Assembly: GCA_934256705.1 (NCBI GenBank)
Contig: CAKQPF010000071.1
Location: 1 to 16,883 of the forward strand
Reading direction: 5' to 3'
DNA from: an uncultured Prevotella sp.
Lineage (GTDB): Bacteria > Bacteroidota > Bacteroidia > Bacteroidales > Bacteroidaceae
Length of the DNA: 16,883 nucleotides
The notes below the pieces were generated by a model. The model worked only from the letters and a program-made list of their open reading frames with translations, searched no databases and was not told where the DNA came from. Shown here one piece after another: positions 6,962 to 14,144 of the stretch (the stretch's first letter is position 1; every line of letters starts with the position of its first letter). The position numbers and the translations under genes are program-made.

Positions 6962-7378
6962 TCAAATAATCAGGGTATTAAGGAGGGCAAGATAAGCCCT
7001 TGGAGGCGAATGCGGAACGTTCTGATTCCAATATCTTGCCTTCTGAATGCTACAGATAACAGGACGGGGCAACGTCTGCCAACGGAATGGAGAAATACAT
7101 GCAAACACAGGAGCTGTATATAAATTCACCTTCTGTACAGACATGGTTGGCGACAACTTCAACTGCTTCACATCCATACAGTGTTTCCTCACCTGAGCTC
7201 TCTGCCCATGCCCCTGGCAGCATTCATGATCAGGACTACGTTTCAGACAACAATCCTCTACAGTCCCCACACTCACCATGTTGGAACGAAGACAGTGCAT
7301 GACGGTAGTACCCACGCTCAGGTAAACCACCATAAGCGAGAGTATCAAAGCCATCAATATGTTGAACGAACGTTTCAT
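6962..7378 (-). CDS. HYC_CC_PP-family-like small Cys/His-rich protein
   Basis: A 138-residue protein with an N-terminal hydrophobic segment (about 6-25, signal peptide or membrane anchor) followed by paired metal-ligand residues: H28-C29, C43-C44, C53-C54 and H66-C67. It ends with a conserved-looking PPRAYLALLNTLII. The order HC, CC, CC, HC and then PP matches what I know as the HYC_CC_PP proteins found almost only in Bacteroidota beside TonB-dependent receptors and HMA proteins. Biochemical function is not established; periplasmic metal handling is the natural guess. It is the first gene of the minus-strand set. A -7 box lies at 7451-7458. Confidence 0.75.
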   Translation of the reverse strand: MKRSFNILMALILSLMVVYLSVGTTVMHCLRSNMVSVGTVEDCCLKRSPDHECCQGHGQRAQVRKHCMDVKQLKLSPTMSVQKVNLYTAPVFACISPFRWQTLPRPVICSIQKARYWNQNVPHSPPRAYLALLNTLII

Positions 7379-7450
7379 ATTATATTATCCTGATCTACAC
7401 TATATATGAATCTGAACTACTTAAAAGATGTAGTTTCTATTTTCATCTTG

Positions 7451-7458
7451 CAAAGATA
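7451..7458 (-). promoter_or_regulatory. -7 promoter box for the HYC_CC_PP-like gene
   Basis: On the minus strand this reads TATCTTTG, a TAnnTTTG match, about 72 bases upstream of the start codon at 7378. A short hairpin (AACTAC/GTAGTT) lies in the implied leader. No clear -33 element. Confidence 0.5.
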
Positions 7459-7731
7459 ATACATTTCCATTGAATTACTCTCCGCGACCTGAGAATAATA
7501 ACATTTTTTATATTAAACAGATGCCCTGGCGAAGCGAATCCCCCCAAGCGTAATCTTGTTTTTGCGCTGCTAAGGTACACATCATCAGTCGTTCTGACAT
7601 TTGCCAAAAGAAAAAAACAGAACAAGCACTTTTGAGCGAAGAAAAGAAAGAATCGCAAGGGTTTTTCAGAAGAAATTAGTAGTTTGACAAAAATTTTCAT
7701 TCAAATATGAGAAGATATGAAGGAAAATTAG

Positions 7732-7739
7732 TACCTTTG
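7732..7739 (+). promoter_or_regulatory. -7 promoter box for the antiterminator/glycan operon
   Basis: TACCTTTG, an exact TAnnTTTG match, followed by CACTACG. It is the best plus-strand promoter candidate upstream of ATG 7972 and would start RNA near 7746. The -33 position lacks a TTTG. Confidence 0.55.
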
Positions 7740-7971
7740 CACTACGAATACTGTTTTATCATGTGAAAACTGTACTTAGAAAGACAGAGATGCAAGCCAA
7801 TAATAAGGCGAAAACATTATAGAAATAGTTACCACTTGATTGTTAGACATTGAATCTCCAAACGGACAAACATACCCTTATCGTATGTATCTATGAATAA
7901 TGTTATTGTAAATATGGCATCGTCATCTTTGGTGATGACTGCCAGCAGTGACATAAAGTAGCCGAGAAATT

Positions 7972-9276
7972 ATGAAGCAGGATTGCACGGTTTCTCTCAC
8001 TACAGCCGACGAAACAAAGAGTTTTCAGACATCTGAAAACGCAGGATTTCCAGAGGGCACATGCGTTTCTGAGCCAGACAAACAGACTGGTTCAGAGGTA
8101 GAGAAATGCACCGGAGCGAAGACTGAGACAGGCATAAAAGCAACTGAGATTCAAGACTTAAGCCTTTCCTTAGACGAGGAAGAGAATAATCCGGAGCAGG
8201 CACAAGAGCAAGCAGAAAGATACCATCCCGTAGCATGGTGTTACCTCTTTATACATCACACCAAGGTAAAGTCATGCGAGGAACTGCTCGAAAGAGACGG
8301 TCTCACCTACTTCATCCACAAGACCATCAAATATGTGCCACGCCACAGAGGAAGAGGAGGCTTGCGCGAAATAGAAAAGCCAACAGTAAGCGGTTTGGTT
8401 TTCATACAGGGCAAGCCTAACGAGATACAGAAATATCTGAATGAAAATATGCCGGCGCATAGGTTGCGCAAGAATTGCAGTACAGGGAAAGTGGCAACCA
8501 TCCCCTGCAACCAGATGGAGCCATTCATGCGTGTGGCGGAAACCGAGCCCGACCGTCTCCGCTTCCTTCTTCGACCATTCGTCTATTACTCCAAAAACCG
8601 CACCCTGCTACGCATCGTGACAGGTGACTACACCGGACTTGAAGGTTATGTCATCCGCATAGCCCGCGACCGCAAGCTCGTCATGGATGTCGGAGGAATG
8701 GCAATAGCCTTGTCAGGCATACATGCCGAACGTTTCGAGGAGGTGCACAAGAACGAGGCAGACAGAAAAGAATGCGAGGTATTCTATAAGCGAAACCTAC
8801 ATGAGCGCAACGCCTTCATCGACCGTTACTTCCATCAAGTGAAGACAGCGCAGGAGGTGGCAGCGCAGGTGGAAAACATCGAGATACTCCGTCTCCAGAC
8901 ACTTGCAGACGTGAGAGACAAGAAGCTTGATCTTAAAGATGCCTATACCACCTTCTATTTCATGATAGAAGAGATAGGCTACTACTATGCACCATTCATC
9001 GACCATTTCAAGGATAATCTGGCTCCCATCTTTGAAGCAGGAAAAACCGTAATGGAAGAGATAGAGAAGACAATAAAGATATTCAGCACCAGCGACAAGG
9101 AGCTGCACAATCGCTGCGAAACAGAATTCGAATCCTTACAAAACAGCTACGGCTATCTCTTCGAATGGCCCGCATTGACAAGCATCTTCAAAAGGAACAC
9201 GAATCTAACGAATCTAACGAATCTAACGAATAAGCATGCCCTGTCTGGAAGACAGTACCGAGCGAAGCGAGAGTAA
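7972..9276 (+). CDS. Enlarged NusG/UpxY-like transcription antiterminator
   Basis: A 434-residue protein. Residues 1-84 are an acidic, Thr/Glu/Gln-rich, probably disordered extension. Residues 87-195 are a NusG N-terminal-like domain (AWCYLFIHHTKVKSCEELLE; KPTVSGLVFIQGKPNEIQKYL), and 212-257 form a KOW-like segment (LRIVTGDYTGLEGYVIRI, then DVGGMAIALSGIHAERFEEV). Residues 260 to about 405 are a helical tail of unknown role, and the last two dozen residues (from NTNLTNLTNLTN) are encoded by repeat DNA. NusG paralogues of the UpxY/RfaH/LoaP kind ride on RNA polymerase and stop premature termination in the glycan operon they lead. The usual UpxY is under 200 residues, so both extensions are unusual. 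Its place at the head of nucleotide-sugar genes, after a long leader, fits this role. Confidence 0.82.
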   Translation: MKQDCTVSLTTADETKSFQTSENAGFPEGTCVSEPDKQTGSEVEKCTGAKTETGIKATEIQDLSLSLDEEENNPEQAQEQAERYHPVAWCYLFIHHTKVKSCEELLERDGLTYFIHKTIKYVPRHRGRGGLREIEKPTVSGLVFIQGKPNEIQKYLNENMPAHRLRKNCSTGKVATIPCNQMEPFMRVAETEPDRLRFLLRPFVYYSKNRTLLRIVTGDYTGLEGYVIRIARDRKLVMDVGGMAIALSGIHAERFEEVHKNEADRKECEVFYKRNLHERNAFIDRYFHQVKTAQEVAAQVENIEILRLQTLADVRDKKLDLKDAYTTFYFMIEEIGYYYAPFIDHFKDNLAPIFEAGKTVMEEIEKTIKIFSTSDKELHNRCETEFESLQNSYGYLFEWPALTSIFKRNTNLTNLTNLTNKHALSGRQYRAKRE

Positions 9277-9418
9277 CCCGGGACGAAGTCTCGGGATTAG
9301 AATCACAAATTAGACGGCTGTCTGGAAGACAGTACCAAACACAGAATAAGCATCCGTTCAATCCGTTCAATCCGTACAATCCGTGTTCAAACAAAAACCC
9401 AGTGGTTAAACCGACCAC
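9222..9418 (+). repeat. 197-bp repeat, copy 1
   Basis: Runs from TCTAACGAATAAGC to CCGACCAC. It contains two CTGTCTGGAAGACAG hairpins, one CCCGGGAC/GTCTCGGG hairpin and four ATCCGT words at 9-bp period. Its first 55 bases encode the last residues and stop codon of the antiterminator. Confidence 0.85.
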
Positions 9419-9433
9419 GGATAAAACGGATTT

Positions 9434-9663
9434 AACGGATAATTATCAAGAAAGCATTGCCGCAAGGCAAGAACATCCGTTCAATCCGTACAATCCGTGT
9501 TCAAAAAAGAGACTCAGTGGTTAAGCCGACCACGGATAAAACGGATCTAACGGATAATTATCAAGAAATCATTGCCGCAAGGCAAGAACATCCGTTCAAT
9601 CCGTACAATCCGTGTTCAAAAAGAGACCCAGTGGTTTAACCGACCACAGATCTAACGAATAAG
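9434..9663 (+). repeat. 115-bp repeat, two tandem copies
   Basis: Copies start at 9434 and 9549 with AACGGATAATTATCAAGAAA, then TTGCCGCAAGGCAA, then the ATCCGT 9-mers, then CAGTGGTT...CCGACCAC. Within each copy the ATCCGT block and the following ACGGAT block are inverted complements around GTGGT/ACCAC, so each can form a long imperfect stem. The second copy runs directly into copy 2 of the 197-bp repeat at 9651. Confidence 0.8.
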
Positions 9664-9847
9664 CATGCCCTGTCTGGAAGACAGTACCGAGCGAAGCGAG
9701 AGTAACCCGGGACGAAGTCTCGGGATTAGAATCACAAATTAGACGGCTGTCTGGAAGACAGTACCAAACACAGAATAAGCATCCGTTCAATCCGTTCAAT
9801 CCGTACAATCCGTGTTCAAACAAAGACCCAGTGGTTAAACCGACCAC
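9651..9847 (+). repeat. 197-bp repeat, copy 2
   Basis: Matches copy 1 except for G in place of A in AAACAAAGACCC. The near identity over 197 bp indicates recent duplication or gene conversion. Confidence 0.85.
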
Positions 9848-9850
9848 AGA

Positions 9851-10027
9851 TCTAACGAATAAGCATGCCCTGTCTGGAAGACAGTACCGAGCGAAGCGAG
9901 AGTAACCCGGGACGAAGTCTCGGGATTAGAATCACAAATTAGACGGCTGTCTGGAAGACAGTACCAAACACAGAATAAGCATCCGTTCAATCCGTTCAAT
10001 CCGTTCAATCCGTACAATCCGTGTTCG
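9851..10027 (+). repeat. 197-bp repeat, copy 3 (partial, one extra 9-mer)
   Basis: Identical to copy 2 through CAGAATAAGC, then carries one more TTCAATCCG unit than the others before TACAATCCGTGTTCG. After that it diverges. It follows copy 2 at a 200-bp period. Confidence 0.82.
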
Positions 10028-10189
10028 AAAAAAAAGACTCAGAAGTGAAGCCGACCACGGATATAACGGATCAGACGGATATCTTTACTAAAATCATTGC
10101 CGCAAGGCAAGAACATCCGTGTCAATCCGTTCAATCCGTGTTCGGAAAACAGTGTTCGCATATATAATAATAAGGAGAGAAAAAAGCAA

Positions 10190-11248
10190 ATGGTAGAATA
10201 TAATGTAAACTTAGAAGGCAAGACTGTCCTCGTAACAGGTGTTGCCGGCTTCATCGGCAGCAATCTCGTAAAGCGTCTATTCCACGATGTGAAGAACATC
10301 AAAGTGATAGGTATAGATTCAATTACCGATTACTATGATGTCAACATCAAGTATGAACGCCTGAAAGAAATAGAGGCTATGGAACGTGACTGGACATTCG
10401 TCCATGCCTCTATTGCAGACAAAGAAACCGTCGAGAAAATCTTCACCGAAAACAAGATATCTGTTGTTGTGAATCTCGCAGCCCAGGCAGGAGTGCGTTA
10501 CAGCATCACCAATCCTGACGCATATATCCAGAGCAACCTCATCGGTTTCTACAACATCCTTGAAGCATGCCGTCATCACGAAGTAGAACACCTCGTCTAT
10601 GCCTCATCCTCATCCGTCTATGGCAGCAACAAGAAAGTGCCTTACTCCACAGACGACAAGGTCGATAACCCCGTATCTCTTTATGCCGCAACAAAGAAGA
10701 GCAACGAACTGATGGCGCACGCCTACAGCAAGCTCTACAACATCCCATCCACCGGACTCCGTTTCTTCACAGTCTATGGTCCGGCAGGTCGTCCCGACAT
10801 GGCATACTTCGGTTTCACCAACAAACTGGTGAAAGGCGAAACCATAAAAATCTTCAACTACGGCAACTGCAAGCGCGACTTCACCTACGTCGATGACATC
10901 GTGGAAGGCGTGGTGCGCATCATGCAGCACGCACCGGAGAAGAAGCAAGGCGAAGACGGACTCCCGGTCCCACCATATAAAGTATATAACATAGGCAACA
11001 ACTCCCCCGAGAACCTCCTCGACTTCGTAACCATCCTTCAGGAAGAACTCGTCCGTGCTGGAGTCCTCCCCAAAGACTACGACTTCGAATCCCACAAGCA
11101 GCTCGTCCCGATGCAACCCGGCGATGTCCCAGTGACCTATGCCGACACCACCCCATTGGAGCAAGACTTCGGATTTAAGCCAAATACAAGTCTGAGAGAA
11201 GGTCTGAGACGCTTTGCTGAATGGTATGCTAAATATTATGATATGTAA
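10190..11248 (+). CDS. UDP-glucuronate 4-epimerase-like SDR protein
   Basis: A 352-residue extended short-chain dehydrogenase/reductase. Start chosen at ATG 10190 (MVEYNVNLEGKTVLVTG), preceded by AAGGAG at 10172; the longer frame from 10097 reads through repeat DNA. NAD-binding GVAGFIGSNL lies near the N-terminus, then VVNLAAQAGVRYS, the catalytic YASSSSVYGSN and the YxxxK motif in SLYAATKKSNE, then TGLRFFTVYGPAGRPDMAYFGF. This last segment is typical of UDP-glucuronate 4-epimerases, which interconvert UDP-GlcA and UDP-GalA in the cytosol. Other UDP-sugar epimerases are possible but less likely. The downstream galacturonokinase-like and nucleotidyltransferase genes support uronic-acid metabolism. 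Confidence 0.85.
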   Translation: MVEYNVNLEGKTVLVTGVAGFIGSNLVKRLFHDVKNIKVIGIDSITDYYDVNIKYERLKEIEAMERDWTFVHASIADKETVEKIFTENKISVVVNLAAQAGVRYSITNPDAYIQSNLIGFYNILEACRHHEVEHLVYASSSSVYGSNKKVPYSTDDKVDNPVSLYAATKKSNELMAHAYSKLYNIPSTGLRFFTVYGPAGRPDMAYFGFTNKLVKGETIKIFNYGNCKRDFTYVDDIVEGVVRIMQHAPEKKQGEDGLPVPPYKVYNIGNNSPENLLDFVTILQEELVRAGVLPKDYDFESHKQLVPMQPGDVPVTYADTTPLEQDFGFKPNTSLREGLRRFAEWYAKYYDM

Positions 11249-11266
11249 TTAATAATTGGTTGAAAA

Positions 11267-11298
11267 TTTGCATATATCAAATAAAATAAGTAATTTTA
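11267..11298 (+). promoter_or_regulatory. Candidate promoter of the polyvalent-kinase gene
   Basis: TTTG at 11267-11270 and TAATTTTA at 11291-11298 are 20 bp apart. That is the Bacteroidota -33/-7 layout with one mismatch in the -7 box (final A for G). It would start RNA near 11305, before ATG 11338, and implies this gene is expressed independently of the operon around it. Confidence 0.45.
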
Positions 11299-11337
11299 CC
11301 CCGAAATGATATAAAATCACCAACAATATGCAGTGAT

Positions 11338-12153
11338 ATGAACAATACGGAATTTTGGGAATCAATATCTACTGTCATCAAGAATGGATTTGATAAAGAC
11401 GGAATAATAAAACTCGAAGATTATGCAGAACAGTTTTACAACAAGCAATTATTATTTAAACGCTACACACCAAGCGAACAGCATGGCTGCGCAGCGGGAG
11501 GTGGCTTCCATGTTGTTGCATCCATACTCGCGGGAGCAGAAACTCCAGCAAATCAACTCACTGCGCCAGAAGGCTCTTTCAAAAGAGAGTGTCAACGAGC
11601 AGAGGCGCAAGCAGCAGTTATAGAACAATGGGCTAAGACTACAGGCTGTTGGGTTGATAAAGTTGATAAGGCTTTTGAACAAACCTTTGGAGAACAACTT
11701 GCCGAAGGAGGTGAAGCACATGTATATGACAATGGAAATACAATAATCAAACGAATAGGTCTTGATTATTACATTCTTCCTGAGTTAGCCCTCGACCGAA
11801 TAGCCCTTCATAACACGTTGTTCCCAGAAACAAGACTGACAGTATTAGGTTTTGGTAGAACAACGGAAGGTGATTTCCAAATCATAGTACAACAACCGTT
11901 TATCCATGGAACGTCCCTTGACGATGACGAGATTCGTAAATATGTAGAGTCACTTGGTTTTAGACTTATCAATCCTCGTAATTGGACCTATGCCACACCG
12001 AGTATATATCTAAGTGATATGCATGATGAGAATCTTATCAAATCACCTCAAGGAAACATATTCGTCATCGACTGTGATATTCGCATAAATACGCCTGCCC
12101 TCAAATGCGAAGGCGTGCGGAAACTTTCCAATGAAGTAGAATTCACAGCATGA
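11338..12153 (+). CDS. Polyvalent-protein-type Ser/Thr/Tyr kinase
   Basis: A 271-residue cytosolic protein. The N-terminal ~100 residues are unfamiliar, ending in a segment like those before the kinase in polyvalent proteins (VIEQWAKTTGCWVDK). The kinase-like domain spans about 120-260: glycine-loop GGEAHVY (124-130), candidate Lys138 in IIKRIG, LDRIALHNTLFPETRLTVLGF, VQQPFIHGTS, catalytic-loop DMHDEN (227-232) and metal-binding DCD (245-247). This pattern fits the Kinase-PolyVal family, known mostly as a domain of large polyvalent proteins injected or carried by phages and conjugative elements. Here it stands alone among sugar-nucleotide genes, looks richer in A/T than its neighbours, has its own promoter candidate, and is followed by a weak terminator. 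That suggests an inserted gene. Substrate unknown. Confidence 0.72.
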   Translation: MNNTEFWESISTVIKNGFDKDGIIKLEDYAEQFYNKQLLFKRYTPSEQHGCAAGGGFHVVASILAGAETPANQLTAPEGSFKRECQRAEAQAAVIEQWAKTTGCWVDKVDKAFEQTFGEQLAEGGEAHVYDNGNTIIKRIGLDYYILPELALDRIALHNTLFPETRLTVLGFGRTTEGDFQIIVQQPFIHGTSLDDDEIRKYVESLGFRLINPRNWTYATPSIYLSDMHDENLIKSPQGNIFVIDCDIRINTPALKCEGVRKLSNEVEFTA

Positions 12154-12166
12154 CCTTCATCCTTCT

Positions 12167-12225
12167 CCATCCGAGTGGCGGCATAGTGCGTAGCGACACT
12201 GCGATGGTGAACACTACTTTTTTTT
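12167..12225 (+). terminator. Weak terminator after the polyvalent kinase
   Basis: CCATC (12167-12171) can pair with GATGG (12203-12207), enclosing an inner AGTG/CACT stem. A run of eight T follows at 12218-12225 after a 10-base gap. The gap and imperfect stem make this weak. Confidence 0.3.
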
Positions 12226-12259
12226 ATTTCTTGCATAACAGAATTTCATTCCCCCTGAC

Positions 12260-13006
12260 ATGAAAACAATAGTAATAGCAGCAGGTTACGCCACACGCCT
12301 TGGCGAACTGACAAGGAATTTCCCGAAGCCACTGCTGAAGATAGGCGACAATACCATCCTCGGACGAATGCTCGATGATATCGACCAGATACCGGAGATA
12401 GACGAACACATCATCATCACCAACCATAAATTCGCCAGCATCTTTGAAGAGTGGGCAGCAAAGCAGGATTACACCAAACCAGTCACCATCGTGGACGACG
12501 GCACAGAGACCAACGATACCCGACTCGGAGCAGTCTGCGACCTTCTCTTCGCAATGGAGAAACTAAGCATCAATGACGACATGCTCGTGGTGGCAGCAGA
12601 CAATCTGCTCTTCTTCAGTTTCTCAGGATTCGTCGATTTCTCCAACGAGAAAGACAGTTCCTGCATCATCTGCCATAAGCAGCCGTCCATAGAGAAACTA
12701 CAGCGCACAGGAGTCGTGGTGCTCGATGATGACCATAAAGTGCTGAATATGGAGGAGAAACCACAGAATCCAAAGACCACATGGGCTGTCCCACCTTTCT
12801 ATATATACAGGAAGAAAGACCTCGACCTCGTGCGCGGATCCGTGGCCAATGGATGTGGCAAGGATGCGCCAGGCAATCTCGCCCATTATCTCTGCGACCA
12901 CACCACGATGTACGCATGGCCGATGGCAGGCACAGGCGAAAACCTCCGTTTTGATATAGGCAGTCTCGACACTTACAACGAAGCATGTGAGAAATATGGA
13001 AAATAA
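12260..13006 (+). CDS. Sugar-1-phosphate nucleotidyltransferase
   Basis: A 248-residue NTP_transferase (RmlA/GlmU-like) protein. The N-terminal signature AAGYATRLGELTRNFPKPLL is a variant of GxGTRLxPxTxxxPKPLl that binds the nucleotide. IIITNH, the acidic VVAADNLLF (magnesium/nucleotide site) and LNMEEKPQNPKTTWAVPPFYIY follow at the family spacing. There is no C-terminal hexapeptide-repeat domain. The reaction is NTP + sugar-1-P giving NDP-sugar + PPi in the cytosol. Its 3' end overlaps the kinase gene that makes a sugar-1-phosphate, so the natural substrate is the product of that kinase, inferred to be galacturonate-1-phosphate. That specificity is not visible in the sequence itself. Confidence 0.85.
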   Translation: MKTIVIAAGYATRLGELTRNFPKPLLKIGDNTILGRMLDDIDQIPEIDEHIIITNHKFASIFEEWAAKQDYTKPVTIVDDGTETNDTRLGAVCDLLFAMEKLSINDDMLVVAADNLLFFSFSGFVDFSNEKDSSCIICHKQPSIEKLQRTGVVVLDDDHKVLNMEEKPQNPKTTWAVPPFYIYRKKDLDLVRGSVANGCGKDAPGNLAHYLCDHTTMYAWPMAGTGENLRFDIGSLDTYNEACEKYGK

Positions 13007-14144
13007 CTATCAGTATCATATTTTCAGTCCATACCGTGTCTGTCCGCTTGGGGCGCACGTCGATTATCAGCATGGACTCGTTACAGGCTTCGCCATAGAC
13101 AAAGGCGTTGACCTATGGTTCAATGTCAGGGAAGACTCACAGGTCAACCTAACATCCCTCAGTTTCGAAGGAGAGGTGCACTTCGACCTCGACAAGCGAA
13201 CAGAAGTACGTGAGAAGCATTGGGGAGACTATGCCCGAGGAGCCAAGTACGCACTGAAGAAACGTTTCGAACTCACCCACGGCATCGACGGACTACTGAA
13301 GGGCTCCTTGCCCGTAGGAGGACTCAGTTCATCAGCGGCAGTCCTCGTGGCTTACGTCATGGCATTCGCCAAAGCCAACGGCATACAGCTCCAGCCATTC
13401 GAAATGGTGCAGATAGCATCGGAAGCGGAGCGGGAGTATATCGGACTCAACAATGGAATACTCGACCAGTCATGTATAGCCCTCGGCAAAAAGGACGGAC
13501 TGCTCTTCCTCGACTGTGACAGCAATGAGTGGCGAATCATCAGGCGCCATCCACAGATGCCAGACTTCGAGATAGGTATCTTCTTCAGCGGACTCACCCG
13601 TAGCCTCGTCAATTCCGACTACAATCTCCGTGTCTATGAATGCAAGACGGCGGCATGGAATATGCTTGCATATCAGAATCAGCCCCTGAAGACCTTCGAC
13701 AAGACCTTTCTCCGCGACATACCGAAGGACACCTTTGAGAGCACTCGCGATATGATGCCGTTGCGCTTCGCAAAGCGAGCAGAGCATTTCTATAGCGAGT
13801 ACCGACGCGTCCGTCAGGGAGTAACCGCATGGGAGACAGGCAATCTCCAGCTGTTTGGCAAACTCTCCTTCGACAGCTGCGAGTCCTCCATCCACAATTA
13901 CGAATGCGGCAGTCCAGAACTCATCAGCATCTATACCATCATCCGTTCCCTCCCGGGAGTCTATGGTGGCAGATTCTCCGGAGCCGGTTTCAAGGGAGCC
14001 GTCATCGCCCTCGTCGATCCATCCCATAAAGAAGAAATAGAAAAGTCCCTCACCGACCGATATCTCTCCGAATATCCGGAATACGAAAACACCTTCCAGG
14101 TCTATTGGGTCAAGCCCGACGACGGTGCCCGCTTCGTCAAATGA
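12996..14144 (+). CDS. GHMP kinase, galacturonokinase-like
   Basis: A 382-residue GHMP-family sugar kinase. The ATG at 12996 overlaps the nucleotidyltransferase stop by 11 bases; a GTG at 12987 would add three residues. The sugar-binding signature SPYRVCPLGAHVDYQHG (11-27) is close to the SPYRxCPLGAHxDxQxG of plant galacturonokinase rather than the GEHTDYNxG of galactokinases. Phosphate loop LPVGGLSSSAA (105-115), NGILDQS, YNLRVYEC, KRAEHFYSE, SSIHNYECG and GGRFSGAGFKG also match the plant enzyme by eye. The reaction would be GalA + ATP giving alpha-GalA-1-P. With the epimerase and nucleotidyltransferase it forms a salvage route. Annotation as a generic galactokinase is the alternative. Confidence 0.85.
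   Translation: MENNYQYHIFSPYRVCPLGAHVDYQHGLVTGFAIDKGVDLWFNVREDSQVNLTSLSFEGEVHFDLDKRTEVREKHWGDYARGAKYALKKRFELTHGIDGLLKGSLPVGGLSSSAAVLVAYVMAFAKANGIQLQPFEMVQIASEAEREYIGLNNGILDQSCIALGKKDGLLFLDCDSNEWRIIRRHPQMPDFEIGIFFSGLTRSLVNSDYNLRVYECKTAAWNMLAYQNQPLKTFDKTFLRDIPKDTFESTRDMMPLRFAKRAEHFYSEYRRVRQGVTAWETGNLQLFGKLSFDSCESSIHNYECGSPELISIYTIIRSLPGVYGGRFSGAGFKGAVIALVDPSHKEEIEKSLTDRYLSEYPEYENTFQVYWVKPDDGARFVK

Larger units (their letters stand above)
7379..7971. other. Divergent intergenic region with leader of the antiterminator gene
   Basis: A 593-bp gene-free stretch between divergent transcription units. It holds a minus-strand -7 box (7451-7458) and a plus-strand -7 box (7732-7739). Downstream of the latter is an expected leader of about 225 bases before ATG 7972. 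That leader has two compact hairpins: ACATAC/GTATGT (7870-7888, 7-nt loop) and GTCATC/GATGAC (7922-7939, 6-nt loop), the second ending about 30 bases before the start codon. Long structured leaders are usual for UpxY-type antiterminator operons, where the factor acts on the 5' RNA. The open frame on the minus strand at 7443-7700 overlaps both promoter boxes' surroundings and looks non-coding. Confidence 0.5.
9201..10145. repeat. Structured repeat array built on 9-bp units
   Basis: About 945 bp of nested repeats between the antiterminator and the epimerase. The smallest unit is 9 bp, seen as GAATCTAAC (three copies, 9201-9227), TTCAATCCG/TACAATCCG (many), and in inverted form ACGGATAAA/ACGGATTTA, so neighbouring blocks can pair. 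A 197-bp unit occurs at 9222-9418 and 9651-9847, differing by one base by eye, with a third partial copy from 9851 to about 10027 that has one extra 9-mer. A second unit of 115 bp recurs at 9434 and 9549 with a partial copy near 10092. Hairpins inside units include CTGTCT-gga-AGACAG, TTGCC-gcaa-GGCAA (GNRA-type loop) and CCCGGGAC-gaa-GTCTCGGG. All frames here are repeat-derived and look non-coding. Confidence 0.9.

Noticed and set aside
7443..7700. 85-residue minus-strand ORF
   Set aside because: It lies in the divergent promoter region, overlaps a -7 box, is dominated by Phe/Leu/Lys/Arg from A/T-rich DNA, and resembles no family.
9188..10017. Open minus-strand frames with peptide repeats such as GLNGLNG and LDSLDS
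   Set aside because: They arise from the 9-bp-period repeat array (a multiple of three, so frames stay open), are near copies of each other, and have no start signals or recognisable domains.
9201..10145. Possible CRISPR array
   Set aside because: Repeats are nested, of 9, 115 and 197 bp, with no unique spacers of constant length between them and no cas genes nearby.
10097..10189. Upstream start for the epimerase frame
   Set aside because: The extra 31 residues are read from repeat DNA (MPQGKNIRVNPFNPC); the ATG at 10190 gives the usual N-terminus just before the NAD-binding motif and has an AAGGAG upstream.
10610..11164. 184-residue minus-strand ORF
   Set aside because: Antisense shadow of the epimerase coding sequence, whose motifs are unambiguous on the plus strand.
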